Position numbers and translations under genes: made by a program. Below, piece by piece: positions 8,249 to 17,300 of a DNA stretch of 64,000 nt (position 1 is its first letter; the number at the start of each line of letters is the position of its first letter). Source of the DNA: Desulfuromonadaceae bacterium. GTDB taxonomy: Bacteria > Desulfobacterota > Desulfuromonadia > Geobacterales > Pseudopelobacteraceae. A model generated the notes under the pieces. That model did not search any database and had not been told where the DNA came from. It worked only from the letters and a program-made list of their open reading frames with translations. The stretch covers positions 166,224 to 230,223 of the forward strand of contig JAQTZV010000004.1 of NCBI GenBank assembly GCA_028687585.1. Direction: 5' to 3'.

Positions 8249-9511
8249 ATGAAACTTCCGATATTTCTCGTCTTTACCGCCATTACCGCCTTTACCTACT
8301 GGCTTCGCTATATCAACCTGCAGCACCTCAAGCTGCATGGCAGCAGGGTTCCGGATGGTTTTGAAGACGCGATCGATGTGGAAAAACTGCAAAAAAGTTC
8401 CGCCTATACGTTTGCTTCGAGCCGTCTCGGCTTGTGGGATTCGCTTTTTGACAATACGCTGCTGCTCATCTTCCTGTTCGGCGGGCTGATCGCAACGTAT
8501 GACCGGTATATCAGCTCATTACGCTCATCACCGATTATTTCAGCCATACTTTTTTTTCTGCTGATGACCTGGGCATCAACGCTGCTCGGCATTCCGTTTG
8601 ACCTGTACGGAACCTTCCGAATCGAGGCGCAGTTTGGCTTTAACACCACGACACCGCGCATCTGGATTACCGATTTTCTTAAAGCGCAAACCATTGGAGC
8701 AGTGCTGCTCGCTTTCCTGATAACGGTGGTCTTCTGGCTCATCAACTGGAGCCCGCAGCAGTGGTGGCTCTGGGTATGGGGCTTCATGGCGCTGTTCAGC
8801 CTGTTCATGATGTTCATTTCTCCCTATGTGATCGAGCCGCTCTTTAACAAATATGAGCCGGTCACGGAACCGGGGCTGGAGGACGACATCCGCGTTATGA
8901 TGGAAAAAGCGGGACTAAAGGTCGGGAAGGTTTTGCAAATGGATGCCTCCAAACGGAGCAACCATTCAAACGCCTATTTTACCGGTATCGGGAAGGTAAA
9001 ACGTATTGTTCTCTACGACACTCTGATCAAACAGATGAGCCATGCAGAAATTGTCGCCGTGTTGGCGCACGAAATCGGTCATTGGAAAAAAGGGCACATC
9101 TGGAAGCGGCTGCTCTGGGCGGAGATTATGGCTTTGGCGGGATCATGGCTCGGATTCAAGCTGCTGGTGTGGCAGGGTTTACCCGGCTTGTTGGGATTGC
9201 CTGCCGACATTTCCCTTCCGGCAAAAATGGTGGTACTCGGCTTCATTTCAACACTGGCTCTGTTCCCGCTTGGGCCTATTTCCGCGTGGCGTTCCCGCTG
9301 CCACGAACGGGAGGCGGATCACTACGCCGCCGATCTTACCGGGAGGCCGGAAGATCTCGCTTCAGCGCTGGTCAAGATGTCTGCAGAGAATCTTTCAAAC
9401 CTCTTTCCACATCCGTTCTACGCCCTGTTTTACTATTCTCATCCGCCAGCGGTCGAGCGGGTAAGAACGCTGCGCGAGTGGATGGCGCCAAAAATAAAAA
9501 CAACTGCTTGA
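8249..9511 (+). CDS. M48 family CAAX-protease-like metallopeptidase (Ste24 type)
   Basis: About 420 residues. The zinc site is VLAHEIGHWKKGH with a downstream glutamate in READHYAADLTG, and several membrane spans surround it, as in Ste24-type integral membrane proteases. The frame is open from 8210, but the ATG at 8249 (MKLPIFLVFTAITAF) gives the usual N-terminal span and is preferred; its ribosome site is weak. The bacterial role is thought to be membrane protein quality control. A second M48 protease (htpX) follows after a riboswitch. Confidence 0.9.
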   Translation: MKLPIFLVFTAITAFTYWLRYINLQHLKLHGSRVPDGFEDAIDVEKLQKSSAYTFASSRLGLWDSLFDNTLLLIFLFGGLIATYDRYISSLRSSPIISAILFFLLMTWASTLLGIPFDLYGTFRIEAQFGFNTTTPRIWITDFLKAQTIGAVLLAFLITVVFWLINWSPQQWWLWVWGFMALFSLFMMFISPYVIEPLFNKYEPVTEPGLEDDIRVMMEKAGLKVGKVLQMDASKRSNHSNAYFTGIGKVKRIVLYDTLIKQMSHAEIVAVLAHEIGHWKKGHIWKRLLWAEIMALAGSWLGFKLLVWQGLPGLLGLPADISLPAKMVVLGFISTLALFPLGPISAWRSRCHEREADHYAADLTGRPEDLASALVKMSAENLSNLFPHPFYALFYYSHPPAVERVRTLREWMAPKIKTTA

Positions 9512-9545
9512 CAAGCATGGAACAGATGATTTAGAATTCCAATTC

Positions 9546-9692
9546 AATAAAGGGGAGTAGCTATCAGCCGGAGACATGGCTGATCCCGTGTTCGTCAACA
9601 CAGTCGCAAGACTCGGACCGGGAACGATATATATCGCAAGCAAGACTTTTATCCAAAGCGTTATTGCGCCGTGGGTGAAGGTCTTTTTTTTT
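9546..9692 (+). ncRNA. yybP-ykoY (Mn2+-sensing) riboswitch with overlapping terminator
   Basis: Signature elements of the yybP-ykoY class are present in order: AAAGGGGAGTAGC at 9549-9561, a small hairpin (ATCAGCC/GGCTGAT), CGTCAACACAGTCGC near 9593-9607, and the closing strand GCAAGACTTTTAT-like segment ending at 9652 that pairs with the 5' AATAAAG to form P1. Downstream, AAGACTTTTATCC (9642-9654) can pair along its full 13 bases with GGGTGAAGGTCTT (9673-9685), just before a run of T. P1 and the terminator therefore compete, predicting an ON switch when Mn2+ binds. It controls htpX, a small membrane protein and a TerC/Alx exporter. Confidence 0.85.
9642..9692 (+). terminator. Riboswitch-controlled intrinsic terminator
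   Basis: 13-bp imperfect stem with G-U pairs (9642-9654 with 9673-9685), 18-base loop, followed by eight or nine T. The 5' arm contains the 3' strand of the aptamer P1 stem, so ligand-bound aptamer and terminator exclude one another. Confidence 0.75.
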
Positions 9693-9727
9693 ACCCCGGC
9701 GAAATCCTAATCGTCGGAGGTATATCA

Positions 9728-10597
9728 ATGAACAACATACTCAAAACCACCTTTCTTCTTTCCCTGCTAACCATTTTACTGGTCGTTATGGGCGGTGCCG
9801 TTGGCGGTCAGGGGGGGATGATCGTTGCCTTCCTGATGGCCGCCGTAATGAACTTCGGCTCCTACTGGTTTTCCGACAAAATCGTCCTCAGGATGTACAA
9901 CGCTCAGGAAATCACCCGCGACGTTCATCCGTCTTTCTACGGCATGGTCGAGCGCCTTGCCGGTCGTGCCGGGCTCCCCATGCCCAGAGTATACATCATT
10001 CCCGATGACTCCCCCAATGCCTTCGCCACCGGACGAAATCCGGAGCATGCTGCAGTTGCCGCCACCGAGGGAATTCTGCGCGTTCTCACGCCGGATGAGC
10101 TCGAAGGGGTCATGGCCCATGAACTGGCTCATGTCAAAAACCGCGACATTCTGATCTCCACTATCGCCGCAACTTTTGCCGGTGCCATATCGATGATCGG
10201 TAACATGCTGCAGTGGGGAGCTCTGTTTGGAGCCGGTCGCAGCAACGATGATGAAGGAGGAGGAATAGGCAGTATGGTCGGTTCGCTGGCTCTGGCAATT
10301 ATCGCCCCGATTGCGGCAATGCTGATCCAGATGGCGGTATCACGCTCCCGGGAATATCTGGCAGATGCCTCCGGTGCTGAAATCTGCGGTCGACCCTTGG
10401 CCCTGGCTGGTGCTCTGCGCAAACTGCACACAGCATCCCAGGCTATTCCGATGCTGGATGCGAGGCCTGCCACCGCCCATATGTTTATTGTCAACCCGCT
10501 CACTGGCGGTGGCATGATGGCGCTCTTTTCCACCCACCCGCCAATGGAGGAACGTATCTCGCGACTCGAAGCACTGGCCACCCGAACACACAAATAA
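9728..10597 (+). CDS. htpX: Membrane zinc metalloprotease HtpX
   Basis: A 289-residue M48B protease. Two N-terminal spans (residues about 5-45), the zinc motif [13 protein letters not shown], a central Gly-rich hydrophobic hairpin and the [14 protein letters not shown] glutamate site are visible. HtpX degrades misfolded inner-membrane proteins with FtsH. The frame is open from 9671 but the ATG at 9728 has CGGAGG at 9715-9720 and gives the normal N-terminus. It is the first gene after the Mn2+ riboswitch, which is unusual for this protease and suggests manganese-dependent control of membrane quality control. Confidence 0.95.
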   Translation: MNNILKTTFLLSLLTILLVVMGGAVGGQGGMIVAFLMAAVMNFGSYWFSDKIVLRMYNAQEITRDVHPSFYGMVERLAGRAGLPMPRVYIIPDDSPNAFATGRNPEHAAVAATEGILRVLTPDELEGVMAHELAHVKNRDILISTIAATFAGAISMIGNMLQWGALFGAGRSNDDEGGGIGSMVGSLALAIIAPIAAMLIQMAVSRSREYLADASGAEICGRPLALAGALRKLHTASQAIPMLDARPATAHMFIVNPLTGGGMMALFSTHPPMEERISRLEALATRTHK

Positions 10598-10609
10598 GAG
10601 AGCACTAAC

Positions 10610-10632
10610 CGCCGGATCAGATAGATCCGGCG
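10610..10632 (+). other. Intra-operon hairpin between htpX and next gene
   Basis: Perfect 9-bp inverted repeat CGCCGGATC / GATCCGGCG with a 5-base loop. There is no T run, so it is more likely an mRNA-stability or attenuating structure than a terminator. Confidence 0.5.
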
Positions 10633-10651
10633 CATCCAAGGAGAGAGCAAC

Positions 10652-11095
10652 ATGAAAAGCCACATTATCAAAGTATGTACCGTTATGGCAGCAGTTCTGT
10701 TTTTGAGCATCACCGTGCTGGAACTTGCCGCGGAAGCCAGGGTTGGTGGCAGCCGCTCTTTCGGCAGCCGCGGGTCACGCAGCTATTCCAGGCCAGCAAG
10801 CCCATCTCTCCAGCCTGGCACTGCACGGCAGCAGGTTGCCCCGGCGCCAGGTACCTTTCAGCAACCCGCTGGTGGCGGCTTCATGAGGAGTATGGCCGGC
10901 GGAATGATGGGCGGCATGCTGGGAAGCATGCTCTTCAGCAATTTTGCCGGTGCTGGTGGAGCTGGCGGCGGCATGGGTGGCGGTGGCATCGGTATGTTTG
11001 AGATCATGCTTCTGGCGGGTGGAGGCTATCTGATATTCCGCTATATCAAAAAGAAAAGGATGGAAAGAGTCACCATTCCATTTGACCGGAGATAG
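10652..11095 (+). CDS. Small exported/membrane Gly-Met-rich protein (Tim44-precursor-like)
   Basis: 147 residues. An N-terminal signal segment (about residues 8-28, ending near AEA) is followed by a Ser/Arg/Pro-rich stretch, then a Gly/Met-rich hydrophobic segment (RSMAGGMMGGMLGSML) and a final span (FEIMLLAGGGYLIFRYIKKKRM). The layout resembles the N-terminal half of bacterial Tim44-like membrane proteins, but the Tim44 domain itself is absent. It lies between htpX and terC behind the Mn2+ riboswitch. Function unknown; a role in manganese export or envelope integrity is only contextual. Confidence 0.72.
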   Translation: MKSHIIKVCTVMAAVLFLSITVLELAAEARVGGSRSFGSRGSRSYSRPASPSLQPGTARQQVAPAPGTFQQPAGGGFMRSMAGGMMGGMLGSMLFSNFAGAGGAGGGMGGGGIGMFEIMLLAGGGYLIFRYIKKKRMERVTIPFDRR

Positions 11096-11148
11096 TTTGT
11101 CCCAATCAACAAAATCAAGTTCCGACAAAACAGAATGAAAGGAAACTG

Positions 11149-12078
11149 ATGTCAGGACAATCGGGAATGTGGGCGGCTTTCGGGCTTTTGATGGTTATAA
11201 TGCTGGTAATTGATCTCGGGATGAACCGCACCGCCCACGCGATTTCGATCCGCCAGGCGCTGACCTGGAGCCTGATCTGGGTTTTGTTGGCACTGACGTT
11301 CAATGTCGGGATATATGTGTTTCTGGGCAAGATCAAGGCACTGGAGTTTTTTACCGGTTACGTAATAGAAAAATCGCTGTCGGTTGACAATCTGTTCGTC
11401 TTCATCATGATCTTCGCCTACTTTAAAATCCGTGGCGAACATCAGTCCCGCATTTTGAAGTGGGGTATTCTCGGGGCTCTGGTCCTGAGGGCACTCTTTA
11501 TCTTTACCGGTATCGAACTGCTGACAGCTTTCCATTGGATGTTCTACCTGTTCGGCGCGCTGCTGTTGTTCACTGCCTGGAAGATGGCATTTGGCGGGGA
11601 GGAGGAGATTCATCCGGACAATAACCTGCTGGTCAGGTTGGCTCGCAAGCTGTTTCCCTTCACTAAACGGGTACGAGGTGACTGGTTCTTTACACGCCGG
11701 AAAGGGTTGCTGGTTGCCAGCCCACTGTTTCTGGCACTGGTAATGGTGGAAAGCAGTGACGTGCTATTCGCGATTGACTCTATTCCGGCCGTCTTTGCTG
11801 TGACGCTCGACCCGTTCATCGTCTTCACCTCCAATATTTTCGCCATCATGGGAATGCGAGCGCTCTACTTCCTGCTGGCCAGCGTCATGGGAATGTTCGT
11901 CTATCTGAAATTGGGAATTTCATCTATCCTGGCTTTTGTCGGCGGCAAGATGATCGCAACCGCTATGGGTGTTAATATACCGATTCAGGTTTCTTTGATT
12001 GTGATATTTAGTTGTCTGGCACTTGCAGTTGCAGCATCGGTGCTTGTCAGCAGAAAGCCGGGAGAGGACGCCTGCTAA
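11149..12078 (+). CDS. alx: TerC/Alx family metal exporter
   Basis: A 309-residue protein with about nine spans. Family hallmarks are the acidic intramembrane motifs VIEKSLSVDNLFVFIMIFAY and MVESSDVLFAIDSIPAVFAV. Alx/TerC proteins are manganese exporters, and the E. coli alx gene itself is preceded by a yybP-ykoY riboswitch, which matches the riboswitch at 9546 heading this operon. ATG at 11149 with GGAAA-type ribosome site. Substrate Mn2+ is inferred from the regulation. Confidence 0.9.
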   Translation: MSGQSGMWAAFGLLMVIMLVIDLGMNRTAHAISIRQALTWSLIWVLLALTFNVGIYVFLGKIKALEFFTGYVIEKSLSVDNLFVFIMIFAYFKIRGEHQSRILKWGILGALVLRALFIFTGIELLTAFHWMFYLFGALLLFTAWKMAFGGEEEIHPDNNLLVRLARKLFPFTKRVRGDWFFTRRKGLLVASPLFLALVMVESSDVLFAIDSIPAVFAVTLDPFIVFTSNIFAIMGMRALYFLLASVMGMFVYLKLGISSILAFVGGKMIATAMGVNIPIQVSLIVIFSCLALAVAASVLVSRKPGEDAC

Positions 12079-12081
12079 CAA

Positions 12082-12112
12082 GATCGGCATCACCTTTTGA
12101 GTGATGCCGATC
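12082..12112. terminator. Terminator-like inverted repeat between convergent genes
   Basis: Perfect 12-bp arms GATCGGCATCAC / GTGATGCCGATC with a 7-base loop, lying between the convergent terC and XRE-cupin genes. A T tract is missing on both sides, so termination would be factor-assisted or the structure only stabilises 3' ends. Confidence 0.55.
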
Positions 12113-12140
12113 GATAGCAGAACACAAAGAATGTATACTG

Positions 12141-12746
12141 CTACTCTTTTGCGTACATGACTGCAACCGCCCGGGCATTGCCGTCTCCTACCGCAACCCA
12201 GCCGTGCGGCTGACTGGAATCGTAATAGATGCTGTCGCCGCCCCTCATTCGCAGGACTTCATTGTTGTAGTGAAAATCGAGTTCACCGGAAATGATATAG
12301 ATGAACTCCTCATCGCCGTCATGCTTGAAGAAGAGTGAATCATCCCACTCCCTGTTTTCGAATTCCACCAGAAACGGCTCCATATGTTTATGACGCAGTC
12401 CCTGAGCCAGCGAATGATAGGCGTATGGCCGAGAAGTTTGGCTTGCCACCGGTCGCTGCACCTTTTCATCTTCCCGAACATCCTCCCGTCTCGTAAGCAC
12501 ATATTTTTGACTATTGGCAGCGTCCGCAAAGAAAAAATGAATATCAACCTTAAGCCCCCTGGCAATCTTGAGCAGAGTCGCCAGCGGGGGAATGACCTGC
12601 TGGTTTTCGATCTGCGACAGCAGAGGTTTGGAAAGGGTCGTCAGTTCTGAAAGTTCCTGAAGTGTCAGCCGCTTCTGCTGCCGGAGCGCCCTGATTTTCT
12701 CACCGATACGAAATTCCTTGATCTGCGCTTTGATGTCTGTCGGCAT
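12141..12746 (-). CDS. XRE-family regulator with C-terminal cupin sensor domain
   Basis: About 201 residues. The N-terminal HTH_3 domain is clear (GEKIRALRQQKRLTLQELSE ... SKPLLSQIENQ), followed from about residue 110 by a small cupin barrel (HKHMEPFLVEF, DEEFIYIISGELDFHYNNEV, SQPHGW). Such regulators (PuuR/SutR type) bind a small ligand or metal in the cupin and repress nearby genes. ATG at 12746 has GGGAG seven bases upstream and is preferred over the GTG at 12791. It is divergent from degP, whose promoter region it shares. Confidence 0.9.
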   Translation of the reverse strand: MPTDIKAQIKEFRIGEKIRALRQQKRLTLQELSELTTLSKPLLSQIENQQVIPPLATLLKIARGLKVDIHFFFADAANSQKYVLTRREDVREDEKVQRPVASQTSRPYAYHSLAQGLRHKHMEPFLVEFENREWDDSLFFKHDGDEEFIYIISGELDFHYNNEVLRMRGGDSIYYDSSQPHGWVAVGDGNARAVAVMYAKE

Positions 12747-12868
12747 ATTCACTCCCGCCAATCGTTTGTTTGATGGGGTACTTTTACACAAACGGGGCGC
12801 TGTTTCAATAACATAATTATGCTGAATAGAACGGGAGCTGCTTCACTCCGTTTCACGCTTGAATTCCG

Positions 12869-12897
12869 TTGACACGCCGGGAGACTTTAACTATTGT
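12869..12897 (+). promoter_or_regulatory. Sigma-70 promoter for degP
   Basis: TTGACA (12869-12874), 17-base spacer, TATTGT (12892-12897). The predicted transcript start near 12904 lies after the upstream in-frame ATG at 12859 and supports the ATG at 12943 as the real start. Confidence 0.6.
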
Positions 12898-12942
12898 TTC
12901 GGCATGTTATCTCAAAAACGTACGAGGCTGGTGCCGTCCAAA

Positions 12943-14379
12943 ATGAATATACTTCTCCGCATCTCGTTCCTGCTTGTTGCCTCCTGGCTGTGCGTTGCTC
13001 CTCTTGGCGGCTGCAGTCAAAAAAACGAAGCACCCATTTTTAACGAATCAAACCGCAAAGGCGGGGAAGCGGATCCCCCGGTAAAAGATGTGCCAAGCGA
13101 TATTCTCGCCACTCAGCTTGCATTCAGCAATGTCTCCAAAAAAGTGACCCCCTCGGTTGTCAACATCTCAACGATCAGTCGCAAAAAAGTCATTCAACCC
13201 TTTCTTGAGGCCAATCCTTTCTTTGAAGATTTTTTCGGAGGACCACAGACCCGCCAGAACAAAAGTCTCGGCTCTGGTTTTTTGATCAGCAAAGATGGCT
13301 ACATTGTGACCAATGACCATGTTGTCCGTGATGCCGAGAGTGTTCAGGTCAAGCTGTCAAACGACAAGGTGTATGACGCCAAAGTTGTCGGAGGAGATCC
13401 GAAAACCGACATTGCTGTCATCAAGATTAATGCCGATGGTCTTCCGACTGCGGTTCTGGGGGATTCCGACAAACTTGAAGTCGGACAATGGGCCATTGCC
13501 ATCGGCAACCCTTTCGGCCTCGATCGCACCATGACGGTCGGCGTCATCTCCGCAACCGGGCGATCAAATATGGGTATTGAAACGTATGAAAACTTCATTC
13601 AGACGGATGCCTCCATCAATCCCGGTAACTCGGGTGGCCCGCTTCTTAATGTCTATGGAGAGGTGATCGGCATCAACACTGCCATTGTTGCAGCCGGGCA
13701 GGGGATCGGGTTTGCCATTCCGGTTAATATGGCCAAGCCGGTTTTCTCCCAGCTGATTGAAAAAGGGAGCGTCAGTCGTGGCTACATGGGTGTAACCATC
13801 CAGCCGGTGACCGAAGAGCTGGCGAAATCATTCGGCCTGAAAGAGGCGAAAGGTGCGCTGGTTAATGATGTTATCAAGGGGAGCCCTGCCGACAAGGCCG
13901 GAATCCGTCAGGGGGACGTTATTGCCGGGTTGAACGGCAGTGAAGTCAAGGATCCCTCCCACCTTCAGCGGTTGGTTGCCGAAGCAGGCATCGGCAAAGT
14001 TGCCAGAATGTCCATCATCCGGGATGGCAAGGCGCTTGAACTGGGAATCACCCTGGCAAGTGCCGATTCCGCACCCAAACAGCGCAAAAAGGTGGAACGG
14101 GGAGAGAGCCAACAGGAGGGTGAAGCTGATCTGCTTGGCTTGATCGTTGAAAACAGTGAGCAGGGTGACGGAGTTGTTGTTATTGATGCGCTGCGGGGCG
14201 GGGCGGCAGCGGAATCAGGCATTAAACGGGGTGATGTAATTGTTTCGATTAACCGTACACGGACGGCAAATACCGCAGCATATGCCAGGGCGGTTCAGCA
14301 GGCGGGCCGGGTCGGCAGTCTGACAATTCTGGTTCGGCGCGGTGATGCAAGCATCTACTTTGCATTACGGATAAAATAG
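12943..14379 (+). CDS. degP: DegP/HtrA-family periplasmic serine protease, lipoprotein form
   Basis: About 478 residues. The lipobox LGGC near residue 24 indicates a lipid-anchored envelope protein. The trypsin-like triad is visible: His in VTNDHVV, Asp in KTDIAVI, Ser in NPGNSGGPLL. Two PDZ domains follow (GYMGVTIQPV ... and GLIVENSEQGDGVVVI ...). Do-family proteases degrade or refold damaged periplasmic proteins. The frame is open to 12859, but signal peptide and promoter placement favour 12943. A lipobox is less common than the usual Sec signal in this family. Confidence 0.93.
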   Translation: MNILLRISFLLVASWLCVAPLGGCSQKNEAPIFNESNRKGGEADPPVKDVPSDILATQLAFSNVSKKVTPSVVNISTISRKKVIQPFLEANPFFEDFFGGPQTRQNKSLGSGFLISKDGYIVTNDHVVRDAESVQVKLSNDKVYDAKVVGGDPKTDIAVIKINADGLPTAVLGDSDKLEVGQWAIAIGNPFGLDRTMTVGVISATGRSNMGIETYENFIQTDASINPGNSGGPLLNVYGEVIGINTAIVAAGQGIGFAIPVNMAKPVFSQLIEKGSVSRGYMGVTIQPVTEELAKSFGLKEAKGALVNDVIKGSPADKAGIRQGDVIAGLNGSEVKDPSHLQRLVAEAGIGKVARMSIIRDGKALELGITLASADSAPKQRKKVERGESQQEGEADLLGLIVENSEQGDGVVVIDALRGGAAAESGIKRGDVIVSINRTRTANTAAYARAVQQAGRVGSLTILVRRGDASIYFALRIK

Positions 14380-14406
14380 TGCTATGGTGCAACGCCATAA
14401 ATATCA

Positions 14407-14425
14407 GGGCGTATGCAATACGCCC
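14407..14425. repeat. Short palindromic hairpin
   Basis: GGGCGTAT / ATACGCCC arms around a 3-base loop in the gap between degP and the 87-residue hypothetical. No T run. Looks like a small dispersed palindrome or processing hairpin. Confidence 0.4.
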
Positions 14426-14448
14426 CTACAACGTGAGGGACATCATCC

Positions 14449-14712
14449 ATGAACTTGATTGATAATCCGGATCAGGCAAAAAGGCTGGCCAGGGCCATTC
14501 TCTCTGACGTGGCCATGTATAACAAGGAAAAGGTCGAGAACGGAATTAAAAATGATACTATTTTTGATCTCCTCAAAGAAGAGCTTGAAGAGGGGCGCCA
14601 GCATTTCCTCTCCCGGGTTTCCGCCGATATCGATCCTGAAGTCATTTATGGAACAGCCGTGGTTGATGTTCTTATCAAACGGGCCGGGAAAATAGAATCA
14701 TCAATCTGGTAA
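14449..14712 (+). CDS. Conserved small hypothetical protein
   Basis: 87 residues, highly charged and helical (RLARAILSDVAMYNKEKV, LLKEELEEGRQHFLSRV), no membrane span. I recognise it only as a type of short acidic protein frequent in Geobacter relatives. ATG at 14449 has GTGAGG upstream and a strong terminator follows, so expression as a single gene is plausible. Confidence 0.7.
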   Translation: MNLIDNPDQAKRLARAILSDVAMYNKEKVENGIKNDTIFDLLKEELEEGRQHFLSRVSADIDPEVIYGTAVVDVLIKRAGKIESSIW

Positions 14713-14740
14713 CTGATCACCACACATACTATTTCTGCAG

Positions 14741-14775
14741 GGCGTACCCGATTCGGTGCGCCTTTGCTTTTTTTT
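14741..14775 (+). terminator. Rho-independent terminator
   Basis: GGCGTACC ... GGTGCGCC imperfect stem at 14741-14762 followed by a T-rich tract ending at 14775; ends the small hypothetical gene transcript. Confidence 0.75.
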
Positions 14776-14784
14776 AGTAAGTTA

Positions 14785-14820
14785 GAAGTTTTTTCTGCGG
14801 TTGTTTGCAGAAAAAACTTC
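14785..14820. terminator. Second terminator-like palindrome
   Basis: Perfect 14-bp arms GAAGTTTTTTCTGC / GCAGAAAAAACTTC around an 8-base loop, 10 bases after the first terminator. A and T runs are inside the arms. May be a back-up terminator or insulating hairpin before rluD. Confidence 0.5.
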
Positions 14821-14862
14821 GTTAACGCACTTATCCTGTTTATCAGGGCTGAGGATTAAACC

Positions 14863-15813
14863 ATGAATCATCATTCACTCATTTTTCCCCCGGAAAACGA
14901 ACCGACCAGAATTGATCTGTATCTGGGTGCTGCAATTGGCGAATCGAGGGCTACGGTCCAACGGCTCATAGAAACCGGCAAGGTTCTGGTTGATGGCAAA
15001 CAGGTGCGCACGTCCCTGAAGCTGAAGGGGGGGGAGCAGATCGAAGTCGACATTCCACCGCCGCTTCCGGCCGAGCCGCTGGCTGAAGCGATTCCGCTGG
15101 AGGTGCTGTACGAGGACCGTGACCTGATCGTTATAAATAAGGCGGCCGGAATGGTGGTACATCCCGGAGCCGGCAACACCAGCGGTACGCTGGTCAATGC
15201 CCTGCTGGCACACTGCAGTGATCTGGCCGGCATCGGGGGAGAGCTGCGCCCCGGGATCGTCCACCGTCTGGACAAGGGAACCTCCGGTGTACTGGTGGCT
15301 GCTAAACACGACCGCGCCCATCAGGCGCTTTCTGAGCAGTTTAGCGCCCATACCGTAAAACGTATTTATCAGGCGCTGATTTACGGGTCGCCGCAAGAGG
15401 ATACCGGCAAGATCGAGGGGATCATCGGACGCCATCCGACTGAGCGGTTGCGCTTGTCGGGAAAGGCAAAGAATGGGAAACACGCGGTTACCCGCTGGAA
15501 AGTGAAGGAACGGTACGGCAGGGTTTCATTAGTGGAGCTGCGCCTGGAGACGGGACGAACGCACCAGATCAGGGTTCATCTGACTGAAGCCGGCTTCCCG
15601 CTGCTCGGAGATCCGCTCTACCCGGATGGGGGGCGCTGCAATAACATCCCTGATACCAAGCTGCGCGGCATGATCAATCATCTTGGCCGTCAGGCGCTGC
15701 ACGCCCGCTGCCTCGGATTTATTCATCCATCAAGTGGCGAGTTTATGGAGTTTACAACTGAACCGCCGGAGGATCTGCAGGAGTTGCTGAGCTATCTGCG
15801 GAAGGAGCCGTAG
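14863..15813 (+). CDS. rluD: RluD-type 23S rRNA pseudouridine synthase
   Basis: 316 residues. N-terminal S4 RNA-binding domain (ATVQRLIETGKVLVDGK) followed by the RluA/RluD catalytic domain with the active Asp in HRLDKGTSGVLVAAK and the later TGRTHQIRVHL motif. RluD modifies helix 69 of 23S rRNA and supports ribosome assembly; other RluA-family targets are possible. Length and S4 domain fit RluD best. Confidence 0.9.
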   Translation: MNHHSLIFPPENEPTRIDLYLGAAIGESRATVQRLIETGKVLVDGKQVRTSLKLKGGEQIEVDIPPPLPAEPLAEAIPLEVLYEDRDLIVINKAAGMVVHPGAGNTSGTLVNALLAHCSDLAGIGGELRPGIVHRLDKGTSGVLVAAKHDRAHQALSEQFSAHTVKRIYQALIYGSPQEDTGKIEGIIGRHPTERLRLSGKAKNGKHAVTRWKVKERYGRVSLVELRLETGRTHQIRVHLTEAGFPLLGDPLYPDGGRCNNIPDTKLRGMINHLGRQALHARCLGFIHPSSGEFMEFTTEPPEDLQELLSYLRKEP

Positions 15814-15908
15814 AGCCCAGCGCACGTCATAAAAATATCACAAGGGCAACTTATACCGTTAAGGAAAGGGTGCTGTTATCCATTATGATAAAATCCGTGT
15901 ACTCACAG

Positions 15909-17300
15909 TTATTGCCACGTCAGCACAAAGGCCCGCAATCTTCCGCCATTCTCATCGCGGTAAAATACCACTTTGATATTGTCCGCGATAGATCCACGTT
16001 GAATTTCGTACCCTTCCTTTTTTTCAGCTGTTTCTGCTTTGAAGTTCGGAGTTTTTGTCACCTGCCGCAGTACACCTTTCATGAATGATTCCGGCACGCC
16101 CTGTCCGCCCCGATCAATTATCTGAATGGCCTTTATCGCCTGGGCCTCGCGAAGCACTTTGAATTCGGTAACTTTTCCTTTATATCGTTCCCATCCGGGA
16201 TTAGTGGCACTGAATTGCTTGTCATAGCCGGGACGGGGAATAAAATCAGGCAGGTTTGTCGGCCGCACGCCGGGAGCCGGTGCCGGAACCGGGCTCTTCG
16301 AACCACGATTTTCGGCAATAGCGCTCAACACCGCTTTATCGCTCATCCGGTCCAGATCATGGGGAGCAACTGCCGGTGCGGCCGTTGGGGCAACGGAAGC
16401 TTTTGCGGAATCCGCCGGAGGTGCGCTCGCAGCGGATGGCAATACGGCAGGTTTCGCAACAGCCGCAGGTGCAGTCGGCCTTTGCTGCTGGAGGTACGTT
16501 ATGACAATGACTATGATAACAACCGGTGCCAGCCAGAGCAGAAACGTGTTCCTTTTTGAACGAAGCGGCTTGGTTTCAACCGCATCTATATGGTCATCGC
16601 GCCAGTCATACGGCAAAGCAGGTGTTGCCTGCTCGAGTGATTCGGGTTCAGGAGTAGTGCTGACGGCACTGTCAAAGGAGCTGTTGAATTCGGAATAGAC
16701 TCGTAATCGTTGACGTGGCGCGTAGGTGAGCCCCTGCTCCTCCAGAGATGTTTCAGGAACGACCGGACCAGTGGCCTGAAGCTGCACATCTGAGCCAGTC
16801 AGTGGTGCTGAAACAGGCTCTGAAACCGGTGAAGGGTCTGAGGGCGCTGATGATTCAGCAAAGCCTGCCGGTTGCGGTATATTTTTGGTTGACGATGCGG
16901 ACTCTTGCGAGGTGGGCTCTTCGCCCTTTTTTGGCTTGTTCAGAAGCGTGAGGAGAAGTTGTTGCAGGTCCGATACTAGCTGGCTGTCGTCTGTCGAAGT
17001 GTCGAGCCAACCATGATACGATTTCGAAATTGCGTCATTCATTTCTCCGGGAGAGGCCAGCAGTACGAAGCGTGAGCGCTTGCGACCCAGCTGCTTTTTC
17101 AGGTGCATGAGTAAAATATCGGCTGACAGGCCGGATAAATGGGTCTGAACAAAAACCACATCCGGCTTTTCAATGGTGATCTCTTCGCCACCTTTTTCGA
17201 GGTTGTTAACAACCCTGAGGCGAATGTTTTTGTCTTCAGTCAGCCGACCAAAAATTTTTCGCAGACGTGCCACATCAGTTATTAATAGAAGATTGCTCAC
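15909..17300 (-). CDS. Hypothetical membrane protein with degenerate receiver-like N-terminus
   Basis: About 463 residues. The first 120 residues look like a receiver fold without its acidic pocket (LLLITDVARLRKIF, KPDVVFVQTHLSGLSADILL, RFVLLAS). A long Ser/Pro-rich linker, a single span (LLWLAPVVIIVIVITYL), an Ala/Pro-rich linker and a C-terminal folded domain (KVTEFKVLREAQAIKAIQII) follow. This suggests a cytoplasmic-to-periplasmic bridging protein. GTG at 17300 with GAAGGGG six bases before it is chosen over the upstream ATG at 17360. No family recognised. Confidence 0.68.
   Translation of the reverse strand: MSNLLLITDVARLRKIFGRLTEDKNIRLRVVNNLEKGGEEITIEKPDVVFVQTHLSGLSADILLMHLKKQLGRKRSRFVLLASPGEMNDAISKSYHGWLDTSTDDSQLVSDLQQLLLTLLNKPKKGEEPTSQESASSTKNIPQPAGFAESSAPSDPSPVSEPVSAPLTGSDVQLQATGPVVPETSLEEQGLTYAPRQRLRVYSEFNSSFDSAVSTTPEPESLEQATPALPYDWRDDHIDAVETKPLRSKRNTFLLWLAPVVIIVIVITYLQQQRPTAPAAVAKPAVLPSAASAPPADSAKASVAPTAAPAVAPHDLDRMSDKAVLSAIAENRGSKSPVPAPAPGVRPTNLPDFIPRPGYDKQFSATNPGWERYKGKVTEFKVLREAQAIKAIQIIDRGGQGVPESFMKGVLRQVTKTPNFKAETAEKKEGYEIQRGSIADNIKVVFYRDENGGRLRAFVLTWQ

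Noticed and set aside
12082..12112. Classical rho-independent terminator
   Set aside because: No T tract on either strand; listed only as terminator-like.
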